Positions 10,493 through 17,258 of a stretch of 37,925 nt of DNA are shown piece after piece. Both the position numbers and the translations under genes were made by a program. The DNA lies in assembly GCF_004348315.1 (NCBI RefSeq), contig NZ_SMKC01000033.1, positions 1 through 37,925 on the forward strand, given 5' to 3'. The DNA comes from Streptomyces sp. 8K308 (GTDB lineage Bacteria > Actinomycetota > Actinomycetes > Streptomycetales > Streptomycetaceae). A model generated the notes under the pieces. The model ran no database searches, was not told the DNA's origin, and saw only the letters and a list, made by a program, of their open reading frames with translations. Within the stretch, counting starts at the first letter, position 1, and each line of letters opens with the position of its first letter.

Positions 10493-10503
10493 GTACGCCG
10501 TAC
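10493..10503. promoter_or_regulatory. Candidate TetR operator
   Basis: GTACGCCGTAC is a palindrome with 5-bp arms around a central C. It lies between the divergent exporter operon and the tetR gene, about 29 bp upstream of the tetR -10 hexamer and 65 bp from the exporter start. The position fits control of both promoters by the adjacent TetR protein. Confidence 0.5.
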
Positions 10504-10531
10504 CCATTTATTTTCCGCGACGGCGGCGGCC

Positions 10532-10537
10532 TACAAT
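10532..10537 (+). promoter_or_regulatory. -10 hexamer of tetR promoter (leaderless type)
   Basis: TACAAT, a near-consensus -10, ends eight nt before the ATG at 10546, inside a locally A/T-richer stretch. There is no ribosome-binding site between them, which suggests a leaderless or nearly leaderless transcript. Confidence 0.55.
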
Positions 10538-10545
10538 GACCAGCC

Positions 10546-11304
10546 ATGACCTCGGCACACAGCGGACGCGGCGACATCAGTCGCAGCCTTGAGCTGATGT
10601 GGCGCGGCCGGGAGCCGTCGACCCGGGGCCCGAAGCCGGGGCTCACCCTGGAGCGCATCGTCGAGGCCGCCGTCAAGCTCGCCGACCGGTACGGCATCGC
10701 GGCCCTGTCCATGCGCAACGTGGCCGCCGCGCTCGGCGTCGGCACCATGTCGCTCTACCGCTACGTGCCGGGCAAGAGCGAGCTGATCGACCTGATGCTC
10801 GACCACGTCGAGGCGCCGAGCCCCGACCTGGAGGAGCGGCGCGGCAGGGACTGGCGCGCCACCCTGGAGATCGTCGGCGAGGGGACCTACCAGCTCCACC
10901 TGCGCCACCCCTGGCTGCTCCAGGTCAACCGGGCCCGCCCGCTGCTCGGCCCCAACGCGCTGGCCAACTTCGAGTTCGCGCTGTCCGCGCTCGACGGCCT
11001 CGGACTGACCAGCCGGGAGAAGATCGGCCTGATCACCACGCTCGACGCGTACGTCAGTGGCCTGGCCAGGCAGCACGTGCTGGGCGCCCAGGCCAACGAG
11101 GGGGCCGAGCTGACCCAGGAGGAGTTCTGGGCCGCGCAGGGACCCGTGATGAAGCTGGCGCTGGCCAGCGGCGCCTACCCCAGGGTGTTCGCGCTCGACG
11201 ACGACACCTTCACCGAGGAGAGCGCCGAGTACACCCTCCGGTTCGGCCTGGCCCTGCTGCTCGACGGATTCGAGGCGTTCATCACCTCCAAGCGAGGGGC
11301 CTGA
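10546..11304 (+). CDS. TetR/AcrR family transcriptional regulator
   Basis: A 252-residue regulator. The TetR_N helix-turn-helix is at about residues 33-79: GLTLERIVEAAVKLADRYG, LSMRNVAAALGVGTMSLYRYV. A C-terminal TetR_C ligand domain follows. The preceding LELMWRGREPSTRGPKPGL is typical of TetR proteins that control ABC exporters. It most likely represses the divergent DrrAB-like operon and itself, being released by a transported compound; this is inferred from the arrangement. Its stop codon lies inside a perfect 20-bp palindrome. Confidence 0.92.
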   Translation: MTSAHSGRGDISRSLELMWRGREPSTRGPKPGLTLERIVEAAVKLADRYGIAALSMRNVAAALGVGTMSLYRYVPGKSELIDLMLDHVEAPSPDLEERRGRDWRATLEIVGEGTYQLHLRHPWLLQVNRARPLLGPNALANFEFALSALDGLGLTSREKIGLITTLDAYVSGLARQHVLGAQANEGAELTQEEFWAAQGPVMKLALASGAYPRVFALDDDTFTEESAEYTLRFGLALLLDGFEAFITSKRGA

Positions 11305-11510
11305 CGGCCGTCAGGCCAACCGAGGCGGTCACCGCGCCACGGGACCAGCGGCCTGACCCGCCCCTCAGGGCACCGGCACCGGCCTTCATCGCGCCAAACG
11401 GCCGACCTGACCCGCCCGTCGGGCGACCAGTCTTCGAGGCGGTCACCGCGCCGAAACCGCCTGACAGCTCGTCACGGCGCGTCGCGGCCTGACCCGCCCG
11501 TCAGGGCGCC
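11298..11510. repeat. Cluster of palindromes and direct repeats downstream of tetR
   Basis: The gap between convergent genes is built of repeated pieces. GGCCTGACGGCCGTCAGGCC (11298-11317) is a perfect 20-bp palindrome containing the tetR stop. A unit CCTGAC-CCGCCC-GTCAGG occurs three times (11352-11369 and 11406-11423 imperfect, 11488-11505 perfect). GAGGCGGTCACCGCGCC occurs twice (11322-11338, 11436-11452), itself holding an 11-bp palindrome. It may work as a bidirectional terminator. No gene is seen in this gap. Confidence 0.75.
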
Positions 11511-11514
11511 GCGC

Positions 11515-12609
11515 TCAGGCGCCGCGGCGGCGGCCCCCGCCGCCGCGCAGCAGCCTGCGCAGACCGAGCACGGCCACGACGCCGAGGCCGACCAGCACCG
11601 CGCCCCGCGTGAGCAGCCCGGAGTCGTCGGCGTCGGCGCCGTCGCCACCGTCGGACGAGGCGGCGTTCTCGCCGCCGGTGCCGTCCCGGCCCTCATCAAC
11701 GCCGTCCTCCTCCGCGCCCGCGGCAACCGGCAGCAGGTCACCGGAGAGCTCGACCGGCTCCACCTCGCTGCCCGCGCCCTCCGTGCCGAACATCAGGGTC
11801 CGGCCGTCCGGCGCGAAGGTCACCGACTCGCCCTGTTGCTGCACCGGCGGGAACACGCTCCGCTCGATGGGCACAGGACCGTCGTCCTCCCACCGGTACA
11901 CGCGGGCCGCGAAGTAGCCGCGCAGCACCAGACGCGTGCCGTCGGGCGAGAACGCCCCGTCCGTCGTCCACAGGCCGATGTCGGCCACCCGCTCCAGCGT
12001 GTTGACGCCCTCGGTCGACAGCTCGCCAGGCGCGGCGTAGAGCGCGCCCGTGCCGTCCTGCTTCTTGCTCACGACGTAGACCCGGCCGGTCTCCGGATGC
12101 ACCATCAGCGCCTCGGCGTCGCGAGGCCCATCCGCGTAGGTGACGGGGTACACGGTGGGCGTCACCGTCGCGTCCGCCAGCTCGGCCGGCTCGGGGAGGC
12201 GGTAGATCCATACCTCGGGCCAGCCGCCGTCGAGGTTGTCCCCGATGTCGCCGACGTAGAGGTCGCCGTCCGGGCCGATCGAGATCGCCTCCAGGTCCCG
12301 CCCCTCGACGCCGCTCAGGGTGACGGTGGCGACCGTCTGCCCGGTCGCGGAGTCCACGGCGTAGAGGTTGGGGCCCGCCGGATCCTGGTCGTTGTGGGTC
12401 CAGTAGACGCCCGGGTGGCGCCGGCTGGCCTGGATGCCGCTCGACTCGGTGATCCGCGGGTCCTCGACGGTGAACGCGGACGGCGCCCCGCCGGCGTCGT
12501 CCTCGGCGGCCGTCGCGGCCCCGGGGGCCAGGGCGGCCAGCAGCAGCCCGGCGGCGAGGGTGGCGGTACGGCGGGGCGCGGTCGACGGCGGAACGATCCA
12601 GGTCGGCAT
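11515..12609 (-). CDS. Secreted, C-terminally anchored beta-propeller-like protein
   Basis: A 364-residue predicted exported protein. It has an N-terminal signal (TLAAGLLLAALAPGAATA, about residues 17-34) and a body with propeller-like repeats (SGIQASRRHPGVYWTHNDQ, DLEAISIGPDGDLYVGDIGD, DAEALMVHPETGRVYVVSKK, GAFSPDGTRLVLRGY, SVTFAPDGRTLMFGTEG). An acidic Gly/Asp/Ser linker and a C-terminal membrane segment (GAVLVGLGVVAVLGL) with an Arg-rich tail follow. There is no LPXTG, so it is anchored by the helix rather than by sortase. SGIQAS-HND and D-LEAI-IGP-G motifs are common in esterase-like/SdiA-regulated-type propellers. The function is unknown. ATG 12609 directly precedes the signal peptide; its ribosome-binding site is weak. 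Confidence 0.82.
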   Translation of the reverse strand: MPTWIVPPSTAPRRTATLAAGLLLAALAPGAATAAEDDAGGAPSAFTVEDPRITESSGIQASRRHPGVYWTHNDQDPAGPNLYAVDSATGQTVATVTLSGVEGRDLEAISIGPDGDLYVGDIGDNLDGGWPEVWIYRLPEPAELADATVTPTVYPVTYADGPRDAEALMVHPETGRVYVVSKKQDGTGALYAAPGELSTEGVNTLERVADIGLWTTDGAFSPDGTRLVLRGYFAARVYRWEDDGPVPIERSVFPPVQQQGESVTFAPDGRTLMFGTEGAGSEVEPVELSGDLLPVAAGAEEDGVDEGRDGTGGENAASSDGGDGADADDSGLLTRGAVLVGLGVVAVLGLRRLLRGGGGRRRGA

Positions 12610-12704
12610 GGGCCAAGCCTGCCATCCGACCGGGTGACGGCGACACGGACGGCCGGGTTTTCTCAAATCGCGCTCAGCTACCTTGTGGCCACGCTTCGTC
12701 GCCC

Positions 12705-12710
12705 CATAGT
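12705..12710 (+). promoter_or_regulatory. Promoter candidate for the four-helix membrane protein
   Basis: CATAGT (-10) lies ten nt before the ATG at 12721, with TTGTGG at 12683-12688 as a possible -35 (16-nt spacer). Confidence 0.4.
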
Positions 12711-12720
12711 GTCGCTGACC

Positions 12721-13254
12721 ATGACTACCGCACACGGTCGGAGCGTGACGACCGCGGCCCAGGTCGCCGCCGATCGCCCCTCGATCCTCCCGGCGTTGGC
12801 CGCCCTGGCCGGCTCGATCCTGGCGATATCCGGTTCGTTACTCGACTGGTCGGTCATCGAGCACCAGCAGTGGGGCACCACGGAGCTCAGCGGCATGAAC
12901 GGCGACGGCGTCTACACGCTCACCGCGGCGGCGCTCGCCGCGCTGCTCCTGCTGGCCGGCGTCCTGGGGAAGCGCGCCCTGGTCGTGCTGGGCGCGGCCG
13001 TCCCCGCGCTGGTGGCCGTCGGCTTCGCGCTGCGCACCCTCGCCGACCCCGACCGGTTCGCCCGCGCCTACATCGCCGACGAGTTGGGCGCCACGGGAGA
13101 GCGCGCGGAGACGATCCTGAACAGCGTCGTGGAGTGCTCGCTCACCACCTCCCCCTGGCTCGTGCTGGCCGGCGCGGGGCTCGCGGCGCTCGGCGCGGTC
13201 ATCGCCGGCGCCCGTGGCTTCAACGGAAGACGCCGTTCCGAACCGACGGGTTGA
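12721..13254 (+). CDS. Small four-helix membrane protein, function unknown
   Basis: A 177-residue protein with four predicted transmembrane segments: ALAALAGSILAISGSLLDW, LTAAALAALLLLAGVLG, LVVLGAAVPALVAVGFAL and WLVLAGAGLAALGAVIAG. The first extracytoplasmic loop carries GMNGDGVYT. This layout resembles small actinobacterial integral membrane proteins with a W/G-rich first loop, but I do not recognise a named family. It is divergent from the propeller gene (111 bp apart), and the 260-bp gap downstream holds the MerR-type promoter of the next gene. ATG 12721 is preceded by a -10-like sequence and no clear ribosome-binding site. Confidence 0.8.
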   Translation: MTTAHGRSVTTAAQVAADRPSILPALAALAGSILAISGSLLDWSVIEHQQWGTTELSGMNGDGVYTLTAAALAALLLLAGVLGKRALVVLGAAVPALVAVGFALRTLADPDRFARAYIADELGATGERAETILNSVVECSLTTSPWLVLAGAGLAALGAVIAGARGFNGRRRSEPTG

Positions 13255-13478
13255 GCGGTCATCGCGAGAACATTGCGCGAAGGAACGTCAACAGCGGGCG
13301 ACATAACGGACGATCGCGTTGCGGCGTCCGGTACCGCTCCGTACGGTCGCTGCACGTGACTGGCACAGGACAAAGCCAGCCAGCCATGCGGCCGACCGTG
13401 CCGCCTGCGGGGGGCGGCGCGGCAGGCATGCCCGCCGCCTCGCACGCCGGGCCTGAATAACCGTCGGGACGGCTCCGC

Positions 13479-13508
13479 TTGCCTGGAGCGCGCTCCAGGG
13501 CGTTGGCT
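13479..13508 (+). promoter_or_regulatory. MerR-type promoter with embedded operator
   Basis: TTGCCT (13479-13484) and TTGGCT (13503-13508) are separated by 18 nt, and the perfect palindrome CCTGGAGCGCGCTCCAGG (13482-13499) fills the spacer. This is the classic layout for MerR-family activators, whose operators often read CTnGAG-N4-CTCnAG. The -10 ends six nt before the ATG of the aldo/keto reductase. Confidence 0.7.
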
Positions 13509-13514
13509 TGCCCC

Positions 13515-14510
13515 ATGAAGTACACGCAACTCGGACGCACCGGACTCAAGGTCAGCCGACTGGTCCTCGGGACCATGAACTTCGGACCGCTCACCGACGA
13601 GGCGGACAGCCACGCCATCATGGACGCCGCGCTCGACGCGGGCGTCAACTTCTTCGACACCGCCAATGTGTACGGGTGGGGCGAGAACAAGGGCCGCACC
13701 GAGGAGATCATCGGCTCCTGGTTCGCCAAGGGCGGCGACCGCCGCGACAAGGTGGTGCTCGCCACCAAGGTCTACGGGAACATGGCCGCCGAGGACCCCG
13801 CGTGGCCCAACCACGACCGGCTCTCGGCGCTCAACATCCGTCGCGCGGTCGACGCCAGCCTCCGCCGGCTGCGGACCGACCACATCGACCTCTACCAGTT
13901 CCACCACGTCGACCGGAACACGCCGTGGGACGAGATCTGGCAGGCCATGGACGTGCTGGTCACCCAGGGCAAGATCCTCTACGCCGGCTCCTCCAACTTC
14001 GCCGGCTGGCACATCGCGAGCGCCAACGAGGCCGCCGCGCGGCGCGGCTCGTTCGGCCTGGTCAGCGAGCAGTGCCTCTACAACCTGGCAGAGCGGCGCG
14101 CCGAGATGGAGGTCATCCCGGCGGCCGAGCACTACGGGCTCGGCGTCATCCCGTGGTCGCCGCTGCACGGCGGGCTGCTCGGCGGCGCGCTCCGCAAGGA
14201 GCGGGAGGGTGGCGGCAGCCGCTCCACGGGCGGCCGCTCGGCCGAGGCGCTGGCCGACGGCGCGACGCGGGCGCGGATCCAGGCGTACGAGGACCTGCTC
14301 GACAAGCGCGGCCTCGCCCCCGGCGAGGCGGCCCTGGCCTGGCTGCTGACCCGCCCGGGCGTCACCGGACCGATCGTCGGCCCCCGGGTACGCGAGCAGC
14401 TCGACTCGGCGGTGCGAGCGGTGGACCTCGACCTCGACGACGAGCTGCTGGCCGGCCTCGACGAGATCTTCCCCGGCCCCGGCGCCTCCCCCGAGGCCTT
14501 CGCCTGGTGA
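13515..14510 (+). CDS. Aldo/keto reductase
   Basis: A 331-residue NADPH-dependent oxidoreductase of the AKR fold, with the family-typical start MKYTQLGRTGLKVSRLVLGT. The catalytic tetrad is visible: Asp48 and Tyr53 (NFFDTANVYG), Lys85 (LATKVYG) and His130 (DLYQFHHVD). The cofactor region SNFAGWHI and the C-terminal GPIVGPRVREQLDSAV are also typical. It resembles AKRs that reduce aldehydes and ketones; the true substrate is unknown. A MerR-type promoter suggests induction by reactive aldehyde, quinone or thiol stress. It is a single gene. ATG 13515 fits the family and the promoter spacing. Confidence 0.93.
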   Translation: MKYTQLGRTGLKVSRLVLGTMNFGPLTDEADSHAIMDAALDAGVNFFDTANVYGWGENKGRTEEIIGSWFAKGGDRRDKVVLATKVYGNMAAEDPAWPNHDRLSALNIRRAVDASLRRLRTDHIDLYQFHHVDRNTPWDEIWQAMDVLVTQGKILYAGSSNFAGWHIASANEAAARRGSFGLVSEQCLYNLAERRAEMEVIPAAEHYGLGVIPWSPLHGGLLGGALRKEREGGGSRSTGGRSAEALADGATRARIQAYEDLLDKRGLAPGEAALAWLLTRPGVTGPIVGPRVREQLDSAVRAVDLDLDDELLAGLDEIFPGPGASPEAFAW

Positions 14511-14537
14511 CACGCCCCTGACGGTGCCGGCGGTGGC

Positions 14538-14624
14538 CTATCCGAGGGCCGCCGCCAGCACCACCACGGCCAGCAAGGCCACCAACGCCGCCGTCACGAT
14601 CCGGCTCCTGCTCCTGGCATTCAC
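14538..14624 (-). CDS. Possible 28-residue membrane peptide
   Basis: A GTG start at 14622-14624 opens a 28-codon frame ending in TAG (14538-14540). The product begins VNARSRSRIV and continues as one uninterrupted hydrophobic helix (ALVALLAVVVLAAALG), a clean positive-inside single-span peptide. TACTAG (complement of 14630-14635) lies five nt upstream and could be a leaderless -10; no good ribosome-binding site exists. Tiny single-span proteins of this kind are common in Streptomyces but are hard to prove. Confidence 0.35.
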   Translation of the reverse strand: MNARSRSRIVTAALVALLAVVVLAAALG

Positions 14625-14654
14625 AGCCTCTAGTATCCGCCTCCGTCCCTCGTC

Positions 14655-14694
14655 ATCGGAGGGAATCCCGCCTCAGGTGCGGAGGGGATCCGAT
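14655..14694. repeat. Imperfect hairpin, candidate left end of the IS200/IS605-like element
   Basis: ATCGGA (14655-14660) and TCCGAT (14689-14694) pair perfectly, and inner blocks (TCCC, CTC against GAGGGGA) extend the stem with bulges around an AGGTGCG loop. IS200/IS605 ends are recognised as subterminal imperfect hairpins, and this one lies about 65 bp beyond the tnpA stop. It could instead be a terminator. Confidence 0.35.
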
Positions 14695-14757
14695 CCTTGC
14701 CCCTGTGACACGGAGCGTCCCTGTATCGCTCCGGAACGCTACACCAGCGGCCTGCAG

Positions 14758-15087
14758 TCAGTCGGGGCGCTTCTGGCTCTCGATGCAGCCCTTGACCACC
14801 TGGAGCGGTGCACCATCGCAGGACCCGGCGAAGTAGGAGCCAGACCAGAATCGGCCGTGCGTGATCGCCCGGTTCGTGCGGCCGGTGAACTCCTGCCGCA
14901 AGCGGCGTGAGCTGAGGCCTTGAGGGAGTTGGCCAGGTTGGAGAGGGCGACCTTCGGCAGGTAGTGCACCGGGAGGTGCACGTGGTCCTCCTCACCGTCG
15001 AACTCGCTCAGGTCGGCCTCGAAGGTCCTCGCAGAGCTTGTGCGTGATCTCTTCGCAGCGCGTCAGCATCTCGTCGCTGAGGACCGG
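14758..15087 (-). pseudogene. tnpA: IS200/IS605 TnpA (Y1 HUH transposase) relic
   Basis: Three frames must be joined to read this gene. Residues SDEMLTRCEEITHKLCED, then EFDGEEDHVHLPVHYLPKVA, then SSRRLRQEFTGRTNRA and GRFWSGSYFAGSC are clear TnpA sequence. One base is gained near 15024 and one lost near 14915-14919. The HUH histidines (HVH) survive, but the catalytic tyrosine of the C-terminal VKGYIESQ helix is Cys (TGC at 14785-14787). About 35 N-terminal residues up to the usual FVTKYRRG are absent. The stop is at 14758-14760. The gene cannot make an active transposase, so the element cannot move unless TnpA is supplied by another copy. Confidence 0.85.
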
Positions 15088-15126
15088 CTACGATCAAGGC
15101 CGACTCGAACCGGAGGAGGTGGGCTG

Positions 15127-16341
15127 GTGATCAGGGCGTACAAGTTCCTCATGCGGCCCACCGCCCGCCAGGGCCAGGCGCTCGCCGAGATACTGCGCGA
15201 TCACTGCTCGCTCTACAATGGCGCACCGCAAGAGCGTCGGGACGCCTATCGGCACAGCTCGAAGACGAGCGTCAAGTACGGGACTCAGTCGGCACAACTC
15301 AAGGAGATCCGGGCGTTCGATCCAGAGCATCAGGGCCGCTGGTCGTTCTCCTCGCAGCAGGCCACACTTCGCCGACTCGACAAGGCGTTCGCCGCCTTCT
15401 TCCGCCGCGTCAAGTCCGGCGACGCCCCCGGCTACCCGAGATTCCGGGGTGTCAACTGGTTCGACACGGTGGATTTCCCCAAGGACGGGGACGGCTGCCG
15501 CTGGGATTCCACCCCGCACGATCCTGTGACCCGCGTCCGCTTCCAGGGTGTTGGGCACGTCAAGGTCAACCAGCACCGGCCAGTCCTCGGCAAGGTCAAG
15601 ACGGTCAGCGTCAAGCGCGAGGGCAAGCGCTGGTATGTGGTGCTGACCGCCGATCAGGAGCGGCCCGAGCCGCTGCCCGCAACCGGCAACGTGGTCGGCA
15701 TCGACCTTGGCGTAGCCAACTTCCTCGCTGACTCCAGCGGCGTTTTCGTGCCCAACCCGGGCCACGGCCGCAGCGCCGCCGCGAAGCTTGAAGCCGCTCA
15801 GCGGGCTTTCGCTCGGTTCCCCCGTGTCCGCCGGGACAAGCGGTCGGCCAACCACCGCCGGGCAGTCGAGAAGGTCGCCAAGCTGCACGGCAAGGTACGC
15901 CGTCAGCGGCTCGACCACGCCCACAAGACCGCGCTTGTCCTCGTGCGTGAACACGATTTCATCGCGCACGAAGACCTCAAGATCAGCAACATGCGCAAGG
16001 CACCCGCGCCGAATCCCGACCCCAACAAGCCAGGTGCCTTCCTGCCCAACCGGGCCGCCGCGAAGGCCGGACTGAACCACGCGATCAACGATGCCGGATG
16101 GGGGGTGTTCCTCCAGATCCTGACCGCCAAGGCTGAAAGCGCCGGACGGGAAGTGATGGCCGTGGACCCCCGCAACACCTCCCGGCGGTGCCCCGAATGC
16201 GGGCACACCGCCAAGGAGAACCGGCCCACCCAGGAGAAGTTCCACTGCGTATCGTGCGGCCACATCGCGCACGCGGACACGGTGGCTGCCCTGAACGTCC
16301 TACGGGCCGGGCTGGCCCGTCGCGAAGCCCGATCGGCATAG
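15127..16341 (+). CDS. tnpB: TnpB, RNA-guided RuvC-like nuclease of IS200/IS605 family
   Basis: A 404-residue TnpB with all key residues in place. The N-terminal helix-turn-helix/wedge starts VIRAYKFLMRPTARQ. RuvC-I is VVGIDLGVANF (Asp193), RuvC-II is FIAHEDLKISNM (Glu282), and RuvC-III is HADTVAALN (Asp384). The zinc ribbon is CPECG-CVSCG (Cys355, 358, 374, 377). Length is normal. TnpB proteins use an omega-RNA from the element's right end to cut DNA next to a short motif, favouring element retention. GTG 15127 has GGAGGAGG about seven nt upstream. The right end after the stop is short (50 bp to the next gene), so the omega-RNA guide would reach into the GNAT gene. Confidence 0.92.
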   Translation: MIRAYKFLMRPTARQGQALAEILRDHCSLYNGAPQERRDAYRHSSKTSVKYGTQSAQLKEIRAFDPEHQGRWSFSSQQATLRRLDKAFAAFFRRVKSGDAPGYPRFRGVNWFDTVDFPKDGDGCRWDSTPHDPVTRVRFQGVGHVKVNQHRPVLGKVKTVSVKREGKRWYVVLTADQERPEPLPATGNVVGIDLGVANFLADSSGVFVPNPGHGRSAAAKLEAAQRAFARFPRVRRDKRSANHRRAVEKVAKLHGKVRRQRLDHAHKTALVLVREHDFIAHEDLKISNMRKAPAPNPDPNKPGAFLPNRAAAKAGLNHAINDAGWGVFLQILTAKAESAGREVMAVDPRNTSRRCPECGHTAKENRPTQEKFHCVSCGHIAHADTVAALNVLRAGLARREARSA

Positions 16342-16390
16342 CGAGAAACCGCCCCGACTACGAGGTGGAGGAGTCACGAGCGCGATACGG

Positions 16391-17242
16391 ATGCGGGCCG
16401 GGGGCCCCGAGGACGTCCCCCTGATCCTGCCGATGCTGGACGGCGCCGTGGAGTGGCTGGTCTCCCTGGGCCGCACCGGCCAGTGGGGGACCGAGCCGTG
16501 GTCCACCCGCCCCAGGGCGGTCACCCGGGTCCAGGAGATCGTCGCCTCCGGCACCCCGTGGATCGCCGAGCTCGACGGCGAACCGGCCGGCGTCGTCACG
16601 CTCACCCCCGGACCGACGGAGTACGTGGACCCGGTCGACGAGCCCGAGGTCTACGTCCACCTGCTGGTCACCGACCGCCGCTTCAAGGGCCTCGGCGTCG
16701 GCGCGGCTCTCCTGGCCCACGCCGTCGCCGAGGCCCGCCGTCAACGGATCGACCTCGTCCGCGTCGACTGCTACGCCGGCGACGACGGCCGCCTCGTCGC
16801 CTACTACGAGAGCCAGGGCTTCACCCCCCGTCAAAACCTTCACGGTCGGCGACTGGCCAGGCCAACTCCTCGCCCGCCGCGTCAGCGCGGCGCCGGCCGG
16901 GCCGCGCCGCTTTGCCGGCCTGCCGTCGTTCCGGGGCCGAGAACCGCCGGCCGCCGAGGACAACGCGCCTGGCGGACCGGCCCGCCAGGGCCAACGCGCA
17001 CGGGCCACGCCCGACGGCGCGAAGCGATACCACGCGTCCCACGCGCGGAGCGAAACGCCGCCTCAGGCGCACAACGCCGACACGGCCTCACACCAGCCGA
17101 ACCGACGCAACCCCCGGGAACAAGCACGGCCAAGGCCCGGAACCTCCAGCCCGCCAGGGCCGGCCCGCACGCGCCACGCCCGACGACGCGGCGCGACGCA
17201 GCCGGCGCACGGCGCCGCGCCGCGCCGCGCCGCCGAGAGTGA
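16391..17242 (+). CDS. GNAT N-acetyltransferase, probably frameshifted
   Basis: The first about 145 residues form a GNAT acetyltransferase: RAGGPEDVPLILPMLDGAVEWL, GRTGQWGTEPWS, the acetyl-CoA loop RRFKGLGVGAALL, and LVAYYESQGFTP. The family C-terminus (VKTFTVGDWPGQLLARRV) is present only in the next frame, reached by dropping one C from the C6 tract at 16824-16829. As written, the frame runs to a TGA at 17240, giving a 283-residue protein with a meaningless Arg/Pro tail against a usual about 160. The corrected frame has no nearby stop. GGAGGAG (16367-16373) is 17 nt from the ATG, so an older start nearer 16376 may have been lost. The protein substrate is unknown. Confidence 0.65.
   Translation: MRAGGPEDVPLILPMLDGAVEWLVSLGRTGQWGTEPWSTRPRAVTRVQEIVASGTPWIAELDGEPAGVVTLTPGPTEYVDPVDEPEVYVHLLVTDRRFKGLGVGAALLAHAVAEARRQRIDLVRVDCYAGDDGRLVAYYESQGFTPRQNLHGRRLARPTPRPPRQRGAGRAAPLCRPAVVPGPRTAGRRGQRAWRTGPPGPTRTGHARRREAIPRVPRAERNAASGAQRRHGLTPAEPTQPPGTSTAKARNLQPARAGPHAPRPTTRRDAAGARRRAAPRRRE
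16968..16989. terminator. Hairpin after the GNAT domain
   Basis: CCTGGCGG and CCGCCAGG form perfect 8-bp arms around a 6-nt loop. It lies just past the last conserved GNAT codons, where a terminator would be expected if the gene once ended near 16880. Confidence 0.35.
16981..17195. repeat. Two 46-bp imperfect direct repeats in a low-complexity stretch
   Basis: Copies at 16981-17026 and 17150-17195 begin CCCGCCAGGGC and share GCCACGCCCGACG; by eye 39 of 46 positions agree. The stretch from about 16880 to 17258 holds no recognisable protein sequence on either strand. Confidence 0.6.
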
Positions 17243-17258
17243 GCGCCAGCGCCTGGCG

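Larger units (their letters stand above)
14655..16341. mobile_element. Degenerate IS200/IS605-type element (dead tnpA, divergent tnpB)
   Basis: A Y1-transposase relic on the minus strand and a tnpB on the plus strand are arranged head to head, as in IS605-type elements. The left limit is set at the hairpin and the right limit at the tnpB stop; the true right end must lie before the GNAT gene at 16391. No target duplication is expected for this family, so exact ends cannot be fixed. Confidence 0.6.

Noticed and set aside
8645..11304. Part of an antibiotic biosynthetic cluster because of the DrrAB-like exporter and nearby P450
   Set aside because: There are no biosynthetic core enzymes in the window, and the P450 belongs to the conservon.
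13361..13376. TGGCACAGGACAAAGC resembling a sigma-54 -24/-12 promoter
   Set aside because: Streptomyces lack sigma-54, and the -12 part does not match TTGC(A/T).
14691..16341. CRISPR-type system suggested by an RNA-guided nuclease
   Set aside because: There are no spaced repeats; the protein is TnpB with a tnpA relic.
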